From NCBI GenBank assembly GCA_023101885.1, contig JALPQD010000044.1, forward strand, positions 2,536,514 to 2,600,513: DNA of 64,000 nucleotides. Reading direction: 5' to 3'. The position numbers and the translations under genes were made by a program. The notes under the pieces were generated by a model. That model was not told the origin of the DNA. It did no database searches and was given only the letters and a program-made list of their open reading frames with translations. Source of the DNA: Typhlomys cinereus (Eukaryota; Chordata; Mammalia; Rodentia; Platacanthomyidae). Position 1 is the stretch's first letter, and every line of letters starts with the position of its first letter. Positions 11,071 through 24,529 of this stretch are shown in pieces.

Positions 11071-11277
11071 AAAAGGGCACTGTGTATGTCTGTGGTGGCC
11101 CAAGGTGACTTCGGGAATTCTGGATTGTTGTACCTCCCTATTGCTTTGCTCTGGGGTTTCTTTCAGGTCCATAAATGCAGGCCACTGCCATATCTGCCTG
11201 GCGTTTTTACATGGGATCTGACTCAGGTCCTTCTACCTGTGAGACAAAGGCTTAACCTCTGAGTCATCTTTCTAGCT
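10966..11277 (-). mobile_element. Older CA-tail SINE with long TG tract, antisense
   Basis: TG tract at 10975-11068 with an uninterrupted (GT) run near 11031-11067, then body GGGCACTGTGTATG to ATGGGATCTGAC and head AGACAAAGGCTTAACCTC. Several cysteine-valine-rich open frames here are repeat artefacts. Confidence 0.85.
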
Positions 11278-11359
11278 CTTCCTAATTTTTTCAAGATAAA
11301 TACTTAAATTATTGATTTGAAACCTTTTCTTTAATCCAATTTTAGTTTTAAACTCAATA

Positions 11360-11700
11360 CCTGGTGTGTGTGTGTGTGTATGTGCTTGTGCATGTGTGCA
11401 TATGTGTATGATATATGCATGTGTATGTGTTTGAGCTTATATATGTGCCAGAGGTGGATGTTAAATTCCTTCTTCTATCACTTTCCACTTTGCTTTTTGA
11501 GATAGGTTATCCTACTAAATATAGAGCTCATTGATTCAGCAAAAGTAGCCAGCTAGCAAATTTCATGGATTCTCCTGTCTCTACCTTATCAGCACTAGGA
11601 TTATATGCATGGGTCACCATGTCTGGCTTTTTTATCTGAATTCAGAATATCCAAACTCAAGTCTTTAGCATTTTACCAATGGTGCAATCTCAAAAGCATC
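11360..11700 (-). mobile_element. B3/B4-type SINE, antisense, old
   Basis: TG-rich start, then a GAGATAGG...GAGCTCATTGATTCAGC block, a TAGGATTATATGCATGGGTCACC block and a head remnant. This bipartite layout (B1-like middle and B2-like head) recurs at 24530, 26395, 27040, 50575 and 58755. Confidence 0.6.
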
Positions 11701-12424
11701 TAATAAGTATCTTTTTGTAGCTTATATTTTATAGTTTACATTTTATTAATTTGTAAACATGTCTGGACCTGCCTGTTTTCAACTCATTCAGTACAAAGAT
11801 CTTATGACTAATGTAGGATCAGAGTGCCTCGTGCTATATCTTGTTTAATATATTGTTTGAAATAAAGCTGTGGAAGAAAGGAGGGTCAGTTAAGGCATTG
11901 AATGTAGAAGGTGCCTTCAAAGTCAATAAAAACACATTCCCAAAGTCAAAAGCCAGGAATATCAAGGGCATAAGTAATCATCCTTTCTTCATGAAGAAAA
12001 ACTGCTAACATCAACTTTAAACCAATTCTGACAGGCAATGTTCAGAATCTCAAGGTAATGTGCAGAACATAGACCATTCCCTGCCCACTGCAGTCATTTC
12101 TGCAGTAGATAAATAGAGAAATGCTTTTTGGACAATTCAAGGTTAAAAAAAAAAACCTTTTGAACCTATTCATAAAATTTAAGCAAAAGAATGGTTTGAA
12201 ATAACCAGCTCTGTGCTTGTTTGGATTCCTTTCTGATTTCTGCTTTCCATGACTCTGCTGCCTATTCATTGCAGAGGCCTTAGGATGGCCTTTGTACTTT
12301 GTTCTGTTATGTTGGTCACCTGAAGTCATGCTTATTTAGGTCTGGAGAATTTAGCCATTGGTTTTCTGGCTTATACTCCTCCATAAATTAAAGTGTCTTT
12401 CTCAATTTTTAAAGATGCTGTAAC

Positions 12425-12665
12425 AATCATTCTGAACTGTCATTTAAAAACAAACAAATTGATTTTCTCACATTTCCAGAGGTCAGAAGTTCAAAATTGG
12501 TATCACTGGGAAAATAGCAAAGGGACAGCGGGGCCTTGCTCCTCGGGAGGTTCTAGGTGACTGCCTCCTCGCCTCTTTCAGCTCTTATGGCTGCGTGTAT
12601 TCCTTGGATTGTGACTATTTGCTCTAATCTCTGTCTCCATGCACATGTTGACTTCTCCTCTCACA
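12425..12665. repeat. Old mammalian interspersed repeat
   Basis: Blocks TTTCCAGAGGTCAGAAGTTC, CCTCTTTCAGCTC(T)TATGGCTG and ATTCCTTGGATTGTG resemble a widespread mammalian repeat also seen at 35450-35640. I do not assign a family. Confidence 0.5.
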
Positions 12666-12779
12666 TAGTTGTTATGGTTTAAATTTTCTGTGTCCTCCAC
12701 AGGCAATGTGCTTGAACTGGTCCCCAGTTGGTATTGCTGTTTTAGGTGGTTGTGGAACCTTTGAGATAAGGATCTTGTC

Positions 12780-13195
12780 ATAGTTAGGCACAAGTGTCAA
12801 CTTGACAGTTGAGGGTTTGAGCTCTGAGCATATTTGTAGAGATTTAATGGTTGAGTTAAAACTGGACCAAACCTGCAGGAGATTGTCTAGCTGATGGGGA
12901 AGGCCCAGCCCATGGTGGGTGGGATTAGGCCCTGAAATAAAATGCAGAGAGCTGATTGAGAAAGTTGGCATCCTTGTGTACACTTGGCCAGACATGCTGG
13001 TCTGGCAAGTAAGGATCGTCCCTCTCTTAGCCATTATGTAGAGATGGTGTGGCCAGTACCATCAACTCTGGTGTTGTGAGCTCTCCTATCAAGCTGGACC
13101 ATGAACTGTAACCGGACTATGGTAAGAAAATAAACCCCTTGTTCCCTTAAGCTGTTTGATGGTCATTTATCAGCAACCATGCAGGCGAACTGTGA
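12780..13195 (+). repeat. Mid-repetitive element of about 415 bp, copy 1 of inverted pair
   Basis: Starts at AGGCACAAGTGTCAACTTGACAG-type sequence, contains GGAAGGCCCAGCCCATGGTG, and ends AAATAAACCCCTTGTTCCC...TTTATCAGCAACCATGCAGG. A reverse-complement copy is at about 19158-19583. It resembles rodent non-autonomous Charlie-type repeats (URR1/RCHARR1-like, from memory). Confidence 0.6.
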
Positions 13196-13649
13196 CAGAT
13201 GTAGATGGTAGTTCAGTGTGTGGGGGGGGACTTTTGAAGGTGTACATCTACCACTGGTTCTGGCTTAAGGCACTACTTCTTGCACCCTGATGAAGAACTC
13301 TTGTCACTCTTGCTGCCATGAATGTAGCCGTGCCTTTCCCACTGTGGAAGGTAAAACGTCCACAGCCAAGAGGCACAGAAATATTTTTCTCCTTTAATTT
13401 GTTTGGTCACAGCATGGCTACAGTAACTCAGAGAGAGTCAGATCACCACTTGGGCTTCTCTCCTCAAAGAACATCGTGATCATATCAGGAGTCTTGTTGG
13501 GTCATCCAGGAAAGTCTCTCCTTCCCTCAATCTTTAATGTAATTAGATCTGCAAAGTCATTTTTGCCACATCAAGTAAGATTCATGGGTTGTGGGGATTA
13601 GAACAGGGTTATCTTTGTGGGCAGGGCTATTATTTAACCTTCCACATGT

Positions 13650-14490
13650 TCTAGCAAGAAATTGAGAACTGATGAGACAGGATAATGAACACATTTATCA
13701 TTTCTTGTGAAATGTCCTTTATAACCTGTATTTTAAAAATCTTTTGTCATTTGAAATATTAATATTTGCATATCAAATATTCGTATGAATTAATTCAGAC
13801 TGATATTCTTTGTAGAAGATCCCAAAAATGAATTCTAAGGAACAGTTTAATCTATCATGTCAGTTCCTTTTACATGTACCCTCATGGATAATCAGGACAT
13901 TAAAACATGAATTTAGAAAATTAACTATTTGGACATATGGCTAAGCTTCATTTAATAACAGTATCTTCTAAATATTCACTGACTTTATGCAAATAAAAGT
14001 TTCAACTACCTGAATATTTTATAACTTCTACATGAAATAAACTAACCTATAAGTGGAATATTCATAGTTTCATGATATTAGAATTTTATGAATTAATTAA
14101 ATCTGCATTTGTAAGGAATCATAGATTAACAAATGGATTAGGACTAACAAATGGATTAAACTGATTGACATCATGAACCACTCAGCATTTAATTTGGATT
14201 TATTTGAAATTATCAGATGGTTATCTTGCAGGCCTAGTGGAACTCTTAGGAAAGAGATTAGGATGTTATCATTTTCATTCTAAACTGGACATAATTGTAA
14301 TATTCCTCAGTATACATTATTCTGCCATTACTTGACATTACCAGAAAAGAACATGAATTGTGTTCATGATTTTATTTTTGGCCATAGAAATGCTTTTCAA
14401 TGCTTTGTTGATATATTAAGGGATTAATTTTCAGTATTTCTTGTTTTGACAATCAGTTTCTTTATATGAACTACATAGTAAATACAAGTT
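13650..14490. other. AT-rich intergenic DNA, nothing recognised
   Basis: No open frame of note, no recognised repeat and no RNA gene. Confidence 0.5.
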
Positions 14491-14494
14491 ATTA

Positions 14495-14625
14495 GTCAGG
14501 ATTTCTATGTAGCCCAAATTGGCCTCACATTCACTGTACAGCCCCTATAGACTTCGCACACATTGTCCTCCTACTTTAATCTCCCATGTCCTATGATTGC
14601 AGGCATGAACCATCATGTTTGTCTT
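14495..14625 (-). mobile_element. B1 SINE, antisense, diverged
   Basis: TTCTATGTAGCCCAAATTGGCC and GATTGCAGGCATGAACCATC on the + strand fit the complement of B1. Confidence 0.65.
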
Positions 14626-14954
14626 CAGAATCCATCTTGCTACCTACTTTAATTGAACTCAGATTATGATCCTGGGGCTATGATTTTTAATATTATTGGC
14701 TTACATAGTGCCAAAGTACTGGGGAAGTCCATTTGATACCAAATGTTTAGGTAGTCATCGCATCATCCTACTTTGTTCTTGGTCTTGGTCCACACTGCCA
14801 GTTCAAGAACTGTCTGTCTTAGTCCTTCCATACACATTCTTTCCCCAATGCAGTGCTTCACATCCAGAACATGCTGCTTTTCTCAAGACTCTAATTTGTA
14901 ATCTCATCAAGTCAGTTTTGGGTATAGGTAGGACTGTGAATATCGCTTTCTATA

Positions 14955-15240
14955 TTAGTGACTTTTCGTGTTGCTGTGATAAAATATCCTGACAAAAGCA
15001 ACTTAACGGGGCTGGAATTTGTGCTTCCTCTAGTTATGCATGTAAAACATACATAACATTTGTATTTTGAGTTACAGTTCCAGAGGTTACATTCATTTTC
15101 TTTTTTCTTTTTTTTTGCTGAGCACATTGAATCTATACTAAGGAAACAGAGACCAGGAAGTGGGACTGGGTTACAAAAACTCAAGGCCCACCTCCAGTGA
15201 TGCTCTCCCTCCAGTAAGGCTCTACCTCCAAAGATCCCAC
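14955..15240 (+). repeat. Mid-repetitive element, same family as 23645, 28157 and 28489
   Basis: TTCGTGTTGCTGTGATAAAA, CAAAAGCAACTTAACGGG, TTACAGTTCCAGAGG and CTCAAGGCCCACCTCCAGTGA follow the same order as in the other copies. An A+T-rich insertion interrupts it and a SINE is inserted at its end. Confidence 0.5.
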
Positions 15241-15530
15241 AGCCAGAGTGATGGCTTGTGGTTAAGCATTTGCCTCGCAAGCAAAAGGACCTGAGTTCAG
15301 ATCTAGGATCCCATGTAAAAACTCAAGACAGAAATGGCAGAGACCTGCACTTCTGACCCTAGAAGGCAGAGCCTGAAAAACCCCAGAGCAAAGCAAAAAG
15401 GAGGTAGAGCAAGCCAGGATGAATCCCAAAGTCATGCTTGTCCTCCAAAAGCACATACAGTGCTATCTGGTACATGTGTGCACGCGTGCATGCACATACA
15501 CACACACACATGTGCACACACATATGTGAT
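15241..15530 (+). mobile_element. Older CA-tail SINE
   Basis: Head GATGGCTTGTGGTTAAGC, B box GACCTGAGTTCAGATC, body CCCAGAGCAAAGCAAAAAGG, and a degenerate CA tail with alternating purine/pyrimidine stretches. Confidence 0.8.
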
Positions 15531-16693
15531 TCCACAACTTTCCCAGAGATCAAGTACTTGAACACACAGCGTGTTGAGGACATTTCACATTGAAATCTTA
15601 TTCAGTTCTTGGCTCCTATAGACTTATGGCCATCTCATGATGCAAAATGCATTTCAGTCCAACTTTAAAAGTCTCTGTAGTCGTTAATAGTCCTGATACC
15701 ACTCAGAAATCCAAAATACAGTCTTTTCATAGACAAGGTACTCTCTTAATTGTAGACTCCTGAAAAAAATCAACAAAACAAATTACATACTTTTAATATA
15801 CAATGGCACTGAATAAACATCCCCATTCCAAAATAGAGGAGGGGGTGTGACAAGGAATGAGCAGATCAAAGCAAAACCAAAACTAGTGGAATGAATATCA
15901 AATCCTGCAGCTTCATGTCCAGCATCAGGGGGCATGTGATAAAATCCATTCAGTTCCAAAGGTTTAGATATCCCTGCCCCTCCAGTTCTGCTATCTGTAG
16001 CACACACGGCTTCTCTCTTGGACTGGTTTCACTCTGCATGTGCATCTTTCTTCAGTGGATGTCCCATGGTCCTGACCTTCCTAGCATCTTGGGGCTCTCC
16101 ACTGCAGCTCAGGTTTCATCTTAACAACTTCATGCAACACTCTCCTCCCCCCAACTCCCCGGCCTCTTTGTAGGGACCTGATATAAAAGTTGCCTGGCCT
16201 TAGCAGTTTTTTGGAAATATAAAGCAAAACTCCATGACCCCTCAGTCTTGCATCTTTCCTAACTGCAAAGTCAGTACCATAAGAACAAAGTTTCCAGGTT
16301 CTGCTGCCAGCTCAGCCTGGCCGGGGCTCCATGGGCGTTCAACATGGATGGCTATCCATGAGTCGGTTCCTACACGCTCACAATTTGGGTAGCTTCCCAT
16401 AGTCAGGAGACTGACAAAATTGCCATTCTTTAACATTATCATGGGTTCTTAACCAAGTGGTTAACAGCTAGCTACATCCGAAATGTATTTTCTCATTGCT
16501 CATATATTATTTCATGTTGTAGTCTGTAAGAATTACAAAAAAGAAATAATGAAGGAGAGAGGTGAATGCGTTGGGGGGAATGTACAGGGGAAGCAAAAAG
16601 CAAAGGAGTATGTGTGGTCAAAATGCACTGGATATATGTATGAGATTGTCAAAGGATAAATTAAAATATTATTTTAAGAAAAGCTGAACACAG

Positions 16694-17006
16694 GGGCTGG
16701 AGAGGTGGCTCAGGGGTTAAGCTTCCGCTTTGCAGGCGGAAGGTCCTGGATTCGGATCCCAGATCCCACGTATAGACGCCAGGCGGAAGCGGGGGGGGGG
16801 GGGGGGAAGCAGCCTGCGCTTCTGGTCCTGGTAGGGCGGAGCCTGTGAATCCCGGGGCAGAAGGAGGTGGAGGCGTCCATGGTGGTTCACGAATTCATCC
16901 GTGGTTCTACACACACACATACACACATGCGCGCACATACATGCGCGCACATACATACACACACACGTACAATTGAATAAATAATAATAATAAAATTAAA
17001 AAAAAA
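16694..17006 (+). mobile_element. Young CA-tail SINE, full length
   Basis: Complete head-to-tail copy ending AATTGAATAAATAATAATAA. Perfect 18 bp target duplication AAGAAAAGCTGAACACAG at 16676-16693 and 17007-17024. A G-homopolymer of about 16 bases replaces the usual GGGGGCGG inside the body. Confidence 0.97.
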
Positions 17007-17029
17007 AAGAAAAGCTGAACACAGCTTTG

Positions 17030-18425
17030 CAGGCATGAAGATAATCCAACAGCTTGCAGATCAACTAGCCTGGTGGAGAGGTAGGGAACGACACTTGAGA
17101 TTATCCTCTACCCCAAATGCCATAGTATGTGCATGCCTACACATACACACACACAAACACACATACACACACACATGCACATACACTTGAACCCTTAATG
17201 CCTGCCACAGTGATGTGCTTCCTCTAGTAAGCTAGCGCATTCTGAAAGCTATATATACGTTCAAAACATGAGCCTACAAGGGACATTTTGCATTTAAATA
17301 ATAACAAACATGTTACATTGCTCAGAGAAAGAGAGATCATCCAGGTGGGTCTAACATGATCACACATTTTTTAAAAAAAACTTTAAAAGCTGAAGTTTCC
17401 TTGGCTAATGCCAGAAGAGTAAATCAGAAATTTTCAATCCTGAAGAAGACTCAATGGCAGAGTGCAGTGGCTGCCAGTCAGCAAAGGAGTGGAAATGTCA
17501 ACAACTTGCAAGCTATATCAAAATGTAATCTCATCATTTTTTTAAATTTAAAGTTTATTATGCCTACAAAGACTAGTACAGGAGTGGGAGAGTTGAATAA
17601 ATTTGAAATCAGAAGCTCAGTTATAGTTCATCTTATGAAGCACTAAGGATGGAATATTTCAGCCCTCTTCATGAATGTCCTTTTAATGGAAGTTCCTTTT
17701 TTTAATTCTCTTTTTTGTTGTTGTTTTTTTCTCTTGTTTTTCTTGTCCTCCTCCCCTCTGAAGCTCCTTTTAAGGTAAGCAGAGCTGTTGAGGCTGATGC
17801 ACCTTTAGCTAACTGTTTTAATTTTATTGATTCATGATGACTAGGCCATTTTATGCTGTGTTTATGGCTAACTACAGATAGTATTTGCAGGCAATCAGAA
17901 TGATTGAAGTTTTGGGTATAGGGTTATGACTGACTGGACTTTGGGTATCTAAACTGTGACCTCTGGTTTTATTTTGCCCTTAACACTTGGAAGCAAATTC
18001 TTCCCAGGGTTTTTAGATAAGAGCCCAGTCTAACCAACACCCTGATTTTAGTCAAATCTGCCCAGACTTCTAGCCTACAGAACCAAGGAGATAATAAGTG
18101 GGTGTTTTCAATCTGGGTTCATCGTACTTTGTTACAGGGCACTGGAAAAGCAATACAAAGGGCTTAGATAAAGGGATGACTGCCAGGTGGGCGGGATTAT
18201 GAGGTTGGTCAGTCTGTTTGCCATTGGAGTCCAGCCAAGAAATGTAGAGTCTCCCTTGGATCTACAGAATGGCTGTTAGTTCATTGCATAATGAGCAAAA
18301 ATAGCTGCTGCTTGCATTAAACCACGAAGATTTAGACTGGCTTGTTAGGTAGTAAAAGCTAATTGTTGCCTCTTTCAAGGTGAGAGAAGTATAGAACCAT
18401 TCTAGATTTCTAATTCACTTATTGT
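17030..18425. other. Intergenic DNA with CA-rich patches
   Basis: Short CA-rich stretch at about 17135-17185, otherwise unique AT-rich DNA with no supported gene. Confidence 0.5.
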
Positions 18426-18640
18426 TAGTGTGTGTGAGGTGTGTATGGATGTGAGGTGTATGTGGGTGTGTGAGATGTGTATGGGTGGGTGCACATGCAT
18501 GGCACATGTGTTTGTGCTAGAGGACAACTTTGCAGAACCAGTTTGCTCCATTCACCTTTACATGGGTTCTGACGCTAAAACCCAGGCTGTCAGGTTGGCA
18601 TGGCAAGCTCTTTTACCTGCTGAGGTATCTCACTGACCCT
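18426..18640 (-). mobile_element. B3-like SINE, antisense, with TG-rich tail
   Basis: GTGCTAGAGGACAACTTTGCAG, GGCATGGCAAGCTCTTTTACC and CTGCTGAGGTATCTCACTG fit an old B3. Confidence 0.65.
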
Positions 18641-19157
18641 GCTACCATTTTTAAGTGAAAGGTTCCATCATGGTTCCAAAGATAGGAAATGTGGGACGAT
18701 CTTAGGATTCTAATTTGAGCCCACCACTTTCTTACTGTGGTAAGAGTGTGATTTAAACCATACAGTTCTAAAACAGATATTTCTAAGATTTTGCCATTCT
18801 ATGTTATGTTTTTATTTTTGAGTTAGATAATCTTGGTTATGTTCACTATTCCTTCCTCTATTTTCTCATCTGTAAAATGAAATTGGTTGCACTACTTAAT
18901 TGCTGATTTTCATGACTGTGAACTCTGAACTCTTGTGAAAAGATTAGAAACCATTACCAGAAGTCCAGAGTGATGGTCCAGTTTTCACGTAACTGCCACA
19001 GAAATGCATTATGGTGATTGTAACAACCTACATTATGTGTACATATACACCTATGCCAACATGGTCTCTGAGAGGCAGAATTCACAAAGGGTCTGCAGGC
19101 CTTCTTGTTTAATCGGAATGTGTACTACAAATGCATGAATCCAAGTGTTGCAGTTCC

Positions 19158-19583
19158 CCTGCCTGGTTAGTGATAAATGACCATCAAACTGCTTAAGGGA
19201 ACAAGGGGTTTATTTTCTTATGATTATTGGTTACAGTTCTCAGTCCAGCTTGACGGGAGAGCATGCACCAACACCAGGGCAGAGGGAACTGGCCACACCA
19301 TCTCTACATAATGGCTGAGAGAGGGACAATCCTTACTTGCCTGACCAGTATGTCTGGCCAAGTGTACAATAGGGATGCCAACTTCCTCACTGACTCTCAG
19401 TATTTTATTCATCTGTTCAGGGCCTAGTCCCACCCACCATAGGCTGGTCCTTCCCCATCAGCTATACAATCTCCTACAGATTTGCTCTGGGCTTAACCCA
19501 ACCACTAATTTTCCACAAATGTGCCCAGAGCTCAAAACCTCAACAGTCAAATTGACACCTATGCCTAACTATGACACCAAGTC
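19158..19583 (-). repeat. Mid-repetitive element, copy 2 of inverted pair
   Basis: Reverse complement of 12780-13195 over almost its entire length, including CACACCATCTCTACATAATGG and the GTTTGATGGTCATTTATC end. Older or younger order relative to copy 1 is not clear. Confidence 0.65.
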
Positions 19584-19864
19584 AACTCACAGGTTAGCAA
19601 TAAGCTCTAGTCTTGGAACTGGAGGAAATTGAGCTAATATTTTTAGAGTTTCTACATATTAGGTACCTGCCAGATGACTGATATGTCAGTTGACAATAAG
19701 GAATTCACTTGCAGTGGGGCTGGAATTTGGGTCCTTCAAAAGAAGCCTAGGTAATTATGTGTATCCACGGACTGAAGATGACTGACAACCTTAATTCTTG
19801 TAGAATTAAAGGATTCCTTAATAGAGCTCTTATGCTCATTTAATGTGGACACTCAACTAACCTC

Positions 19865-20109
19865 GGGGCTGGAGAGGTGGCTCAGGGGTTAAGCCTCTGC
19901 CTTGCAGGCAGAAGGTCCTGAGTTCGGATTCCAGATCCCACGTATAGATGCCAGGCGGAAGCGGGGGCGGCCTGCGTTTCTGGTCCTGGTAGGGCGGAGC
20001 CTGTGAATCCCGGGGCAGAGTAAACAAGGAGGAGGTGGAGGCGTCCATGGTGGTTCCCGAATTTGCCCGTGGTTACACGCACACACACACACACCAAATT
20101 TGCCCGTGG

Positions 20110-20160
<51 letters not shown>

Positions 20161-20215
20161 TATGCACACACACAATTGAATAAATAAAAAAAAGTGGAAT
20201 TTAAAAAAAAAAGTT
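19865..20215 (+). mobile_element. Young CA-tail SINE with internal tandem duplication
   Basis: Full-length copy. 10 bp target duplication AACTAACCTC at 19855-19864 and 20216-20225. The AATTTGCCCGTGGTTACAC block before the CA tract is present twice (about 20061 and 20097), an internal duplication between CA runs that probably arose by slippage or unequal exchange. Confidence 0.95.
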
Positions 20216-20229
20216 AACTAACCTCCCTA

Positions 20230-20915
20230 AGGTTATACATCTTGTGAAATTTTAGGCGTGTTTTTCTCCAACTTCACCAAAACAACACATTTGTCAGGTA
20301 GCGACAATCTCACCAACTCAAGAGACACTAAAGCCACAGAAGATTCCTATGTAAAATCAAATGCCTTCTGCTGATCCAGTTCCTCTCCCGGAGTTCCCCT
20401 TTGGCCCCTCCATCCTTGCTCTCCTCACTGACTGTAAACAACTGCTTTACTGTCACAATAATCATATTCCACATTATATTTGTATCTCCACTTATCAAGA
20501 CTGTGTTTTTTAGTTGTTAATCCCAATGACTGGTAGACAAGTCCTGGTAAAAGGGCCTGGTTTAGAGGTTTAGACCTACCAGAGTTGGACCCTTACATGT
20601 ATTTGGCTGCGACTGAGATTTTATTAGAAACGGTTTTGTAAACATACAACAGGGAAAAACCCTATCCCCTATTTTTGAAAAGTTTAGGAGCCTTACATTC
20701 AACAAACCATTTCAATACCTTTCGATACACAAGAGTGTGTTCCATCGCAAACATTTAATTTTGGAGTGGATTCCTCTTCTAGTTCGAATGGCCTTACGGA
20801 AAGAACATTAAACCCAGCCTAAGATGACCTTTCTGCCCTTCAGACAGGTTTCTAGAGAGTTACACAAGAAAAACTAGCCACACTACAGGAAATCATTGAG
20901 TTTCCCGCTGTTACT
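20230..20915. other. Upstream flank of the PGM1 CpG island
   Basis: Unique sequence with no recognised repeat. It may contain distal promoter elements, but I see no specific supported site. Confidence 0.4.
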
Positions 20916-20919
20916 GCCT

Positions 20920-21900
<981 letters not shown>

Positions 21901-23640
21901 GAGGCACTCCTCCCCCGGTGGCATCAGGCCAGCGGATCTGAGTGCCTGGGCTTTTGAAAAGTTCAGACTCTGCTGGGTAGTGCCCAGGATCAAGGGTCTG
22001 GAGCTGAATTTTTATTAGAACAGAAACAACACACCCAAGGGTGTTCTTATGCAAGCTGTCCTGAAAGGCCAGGAAATTACTGCAACACCTGGGTTCCGCC
22101 CCCACGTTAAGGAACATTTAGTGACTTAATTGGGCACGTCCACTGGGTAAGAAGACTTTTTTTTTTTTTTTTTTTTTGACAAATGTGAAATGCAATTCGT
22201 AAAACTGGACTTGGCTGTTGCTTTTTAGAAAACATTTTGTAAGGAATTCCAAAGTCTACGTTTTCCATCCCAGCTTTTCTGGACTGTATTCCTTTTAGCA
22301 GTATCTTTATTTTAGCAGTACTTCGTCTTGTTTTATTAATATAACTTCAGGCTATCTTGCCAAGCACTGTAATAAGCACACTACTGCCTCCTCTCTTAAG
22401 GCCTTTATAAGATAGAAGATAGGGGTATTTTCAAATCAACAATGAGAACAACAAGAAGTTGTCCACAAACTTGAACAAGTCAACACACAGAAGTTTGGGC
22501 AGAGTAAATGACTTGCAAGCATTATAATGGCAGCACTGGATCCTGCCAGTCCCCCAAGAACTCAAAAAATTTTCGAAAACTAAGAGATCCTTGATCAGGA
22601 TCTACTTGCAGTTTCCAAAATCTGAACTGGGCTCTGTCTACATTTGCCTCCTTGAGTCAGACATTTATAAGCAAGGGACAAAGCCTGGATTTCTTAATTC
22701 TTCTGAATTTTCATACCACCACACATTTCCATGAGAGAAGACAGATCAGTGGCTGTGTCCTGGAAGGGCAGCAGATGGAGCCTATGCCCTGTGCAGAGAA
22801 TGGAAGAAGATGTAGATATGAGCCCTGTCCTTAGGAATCATGGCCTAGTGGGAGTTTTCAGGTCTAATGGAAACCTGTTCGTTTGTGAATAGTGTGTGGT
22901 AGGAAGGAAAGAATTAGTTAATGCAAGAAACACAGGAGAAGTTCTTAAAACATCATTAACCTTTACTGCCCCATCAGCCTTTTTAGCCAAACTTTGTAAG
23001 AGTTCTCTGCAGGCACTGTGTGATCTTACCTCCCAGGCACCCCACCTCTCTATTGCCAACTTCCACTTCCTCTGCTTGTCCCTCTCCACTGAGTTACTGG
23101 AGACTTGGTTGCTAAATCTGTGGAATACCTTGGGATCTTATCTTCGCCTTTTATGCACAGTTGGTATGGCTACCACCTCACTCCTTGTTTCACACGTTTT
23201 GCAGATTCTTCATGAACTGCTCGCCATCCTATAGTGGAGCCATTCCCTAGGTCTTTGTCTTCAGCTTGTGCTCTCTGACTTTATTCTCTTACCTTTGCTC
23301 ACCATGGACTTAAATACATTATTCCTCTTTTGGTGTGACTCCCTTTGGACAGTCTTCTTGGACTGAGCTGCTGTCTGCCTCACTATTTTTTTTTTTTTTT
23401 ACATATTAATCCATTTCAGGTGAATCATCTGCTTACACTCAACATGCCCCCAATGGAGTGTAAGCTGAGATGGGGTCTGGGTTTTACCTGCAAGTTTCTC
23501 TTTGGTATCCTCAGGGGGGGTTGGCCCGGGACTTCTGCAAATGCCAAGTTCTAAATGTGGTCAAGTCTCTTTATAAAATGTGCTGGTATTTGCATATAAC
23601 TTATGAACATCCTTTACAGTATCTCTGAATTACTTATAAG
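21901..23640. other. PGM1 intron 1, first part
   Basis: Mostly unique sequence. A T-homopolymer of about 21 bases lies at 22157-22177. No exon or RNA gene is supported. Confidence 0.5.
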
Positions 23641-23644
23641 GTTG

Positions 23645-24004
23645 TCACAGTTACTCTTTCTGCTGCTGTGAGACAAGACTCAAACAAGCAACCTAAGGGG
23701 AGAAAAAGGGCATTTCTTTGGCTTAGTACATCCAGATGGAAGATACAGTCCATTATGGTGGAAATGACATGCCAGGCAGCAGAAGCCAGAGGAGGCTCGG
23801 GATCCTTCAGACATCATGGAGGCCGAAAGACTAGCAGCAGATTTCAAGAGCAGACTACTAGCAGAACCAACTCGATATACCTTCCTCCAGCCAGGCTCCA
23901 CCTCCCAAAGTGCCATGACCTTTCCAAACATTCCCAAATATTAACACTCGCTAAGAGTGCAAACACATGAACCACGAGGGAAAGCTCACGTTCAAACCAT
24001 CACA
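23645..24004 (+). repeat. Mid-repetitive element (about 360 bp)
   Basis: CACAGTTACTCTTTCTGCTG, AAGATACAGTCCATTATGG, GACATCATGGAGGC, CTTCCTCCAGCCAGGCTCCA and TTCAAACCATCACA occur in the same order at 28157-28460 and 28489-28846. Probably a non-autonomous DNA transposon or an LTR of a rodent family; I cannot name it securely. Confidence 0.6.
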
Positions 24005-24529
24005 AAGGTACAATGTAGGTGTTATTTGGTATGAGAATGTAGTATTTATAAGTTGCATTTTTATTTATTTTTGTTCCTTTTATTATTTTTATTTTTTTCT
24101 GATTATTATCAGTTCATGATTGGTTAAATCCTTGAGTGTGGAACTGGTGAATGGAATATTCTAACTATAGCTTCGGTACTTGGGACGTGATAGCATTGAA
24201 GAATCCTGTCAGGTGCCCTGAATTGTGAATAATCACCTATGTATTTCTGCATTTAAAGTAGATGGCGACTAGTAAAGTCATTCTCATTAAATGTTGATTT
24301 TGCTTGTTTTGTATCAGACATTGTGATTAAAACAGTCCTACCTTTAGGTCATAGTGAAGAAAGGTAGGTAGATATGAATAGGCAGCCAATGCGTTAACTG
24401 TTGTGATGGAGGTAGGTCCAGGTGTTGAAGGGACAGGAGGAGAGAAAGGTGTCCGTAGGAGGGGAAGATGAAGCGAGGAAAGCTTCCTGGAAGGAAAACA
24501 ATAGAGCTAGATTTTTTTCCCTCTTTTCC

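Larger units (their letters stand above)
8540..11360 (-). mobile_element. Second old L1, antisense: 3' UTR and ORF2 pieces
   Basis: The complement of L1 3' UTR is visible at 8690-8960 and 9206-9240, and ORF2 at about 9620-10350 (AACATGGTATCTCC, TTATACCTAAATATTTTATTT, TTGCTTTATTGCACTGGCTTAGA) and 10790-10965. It is interrupted by SINEs at 8962-9205, 9727-9825 and 10966-11277 and by the insert at 10363-10772. No intact frame remains. Confidence 0.8.

Noticed and set aside
10859..11262. Cysteine/valine-rich open frames (also at 1937, 34526, 42526 and 52727)
   Set aside because: They are translations of GT/CA tracts and SINE bodies; the same peptide pieces recur at every SINE copy.
19865..19940. 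tRNA gene (A and B box present)
   Set aside because: The boxes belong to SINE heads repeated across the window; no cloverleaf with acceptor stem follows.
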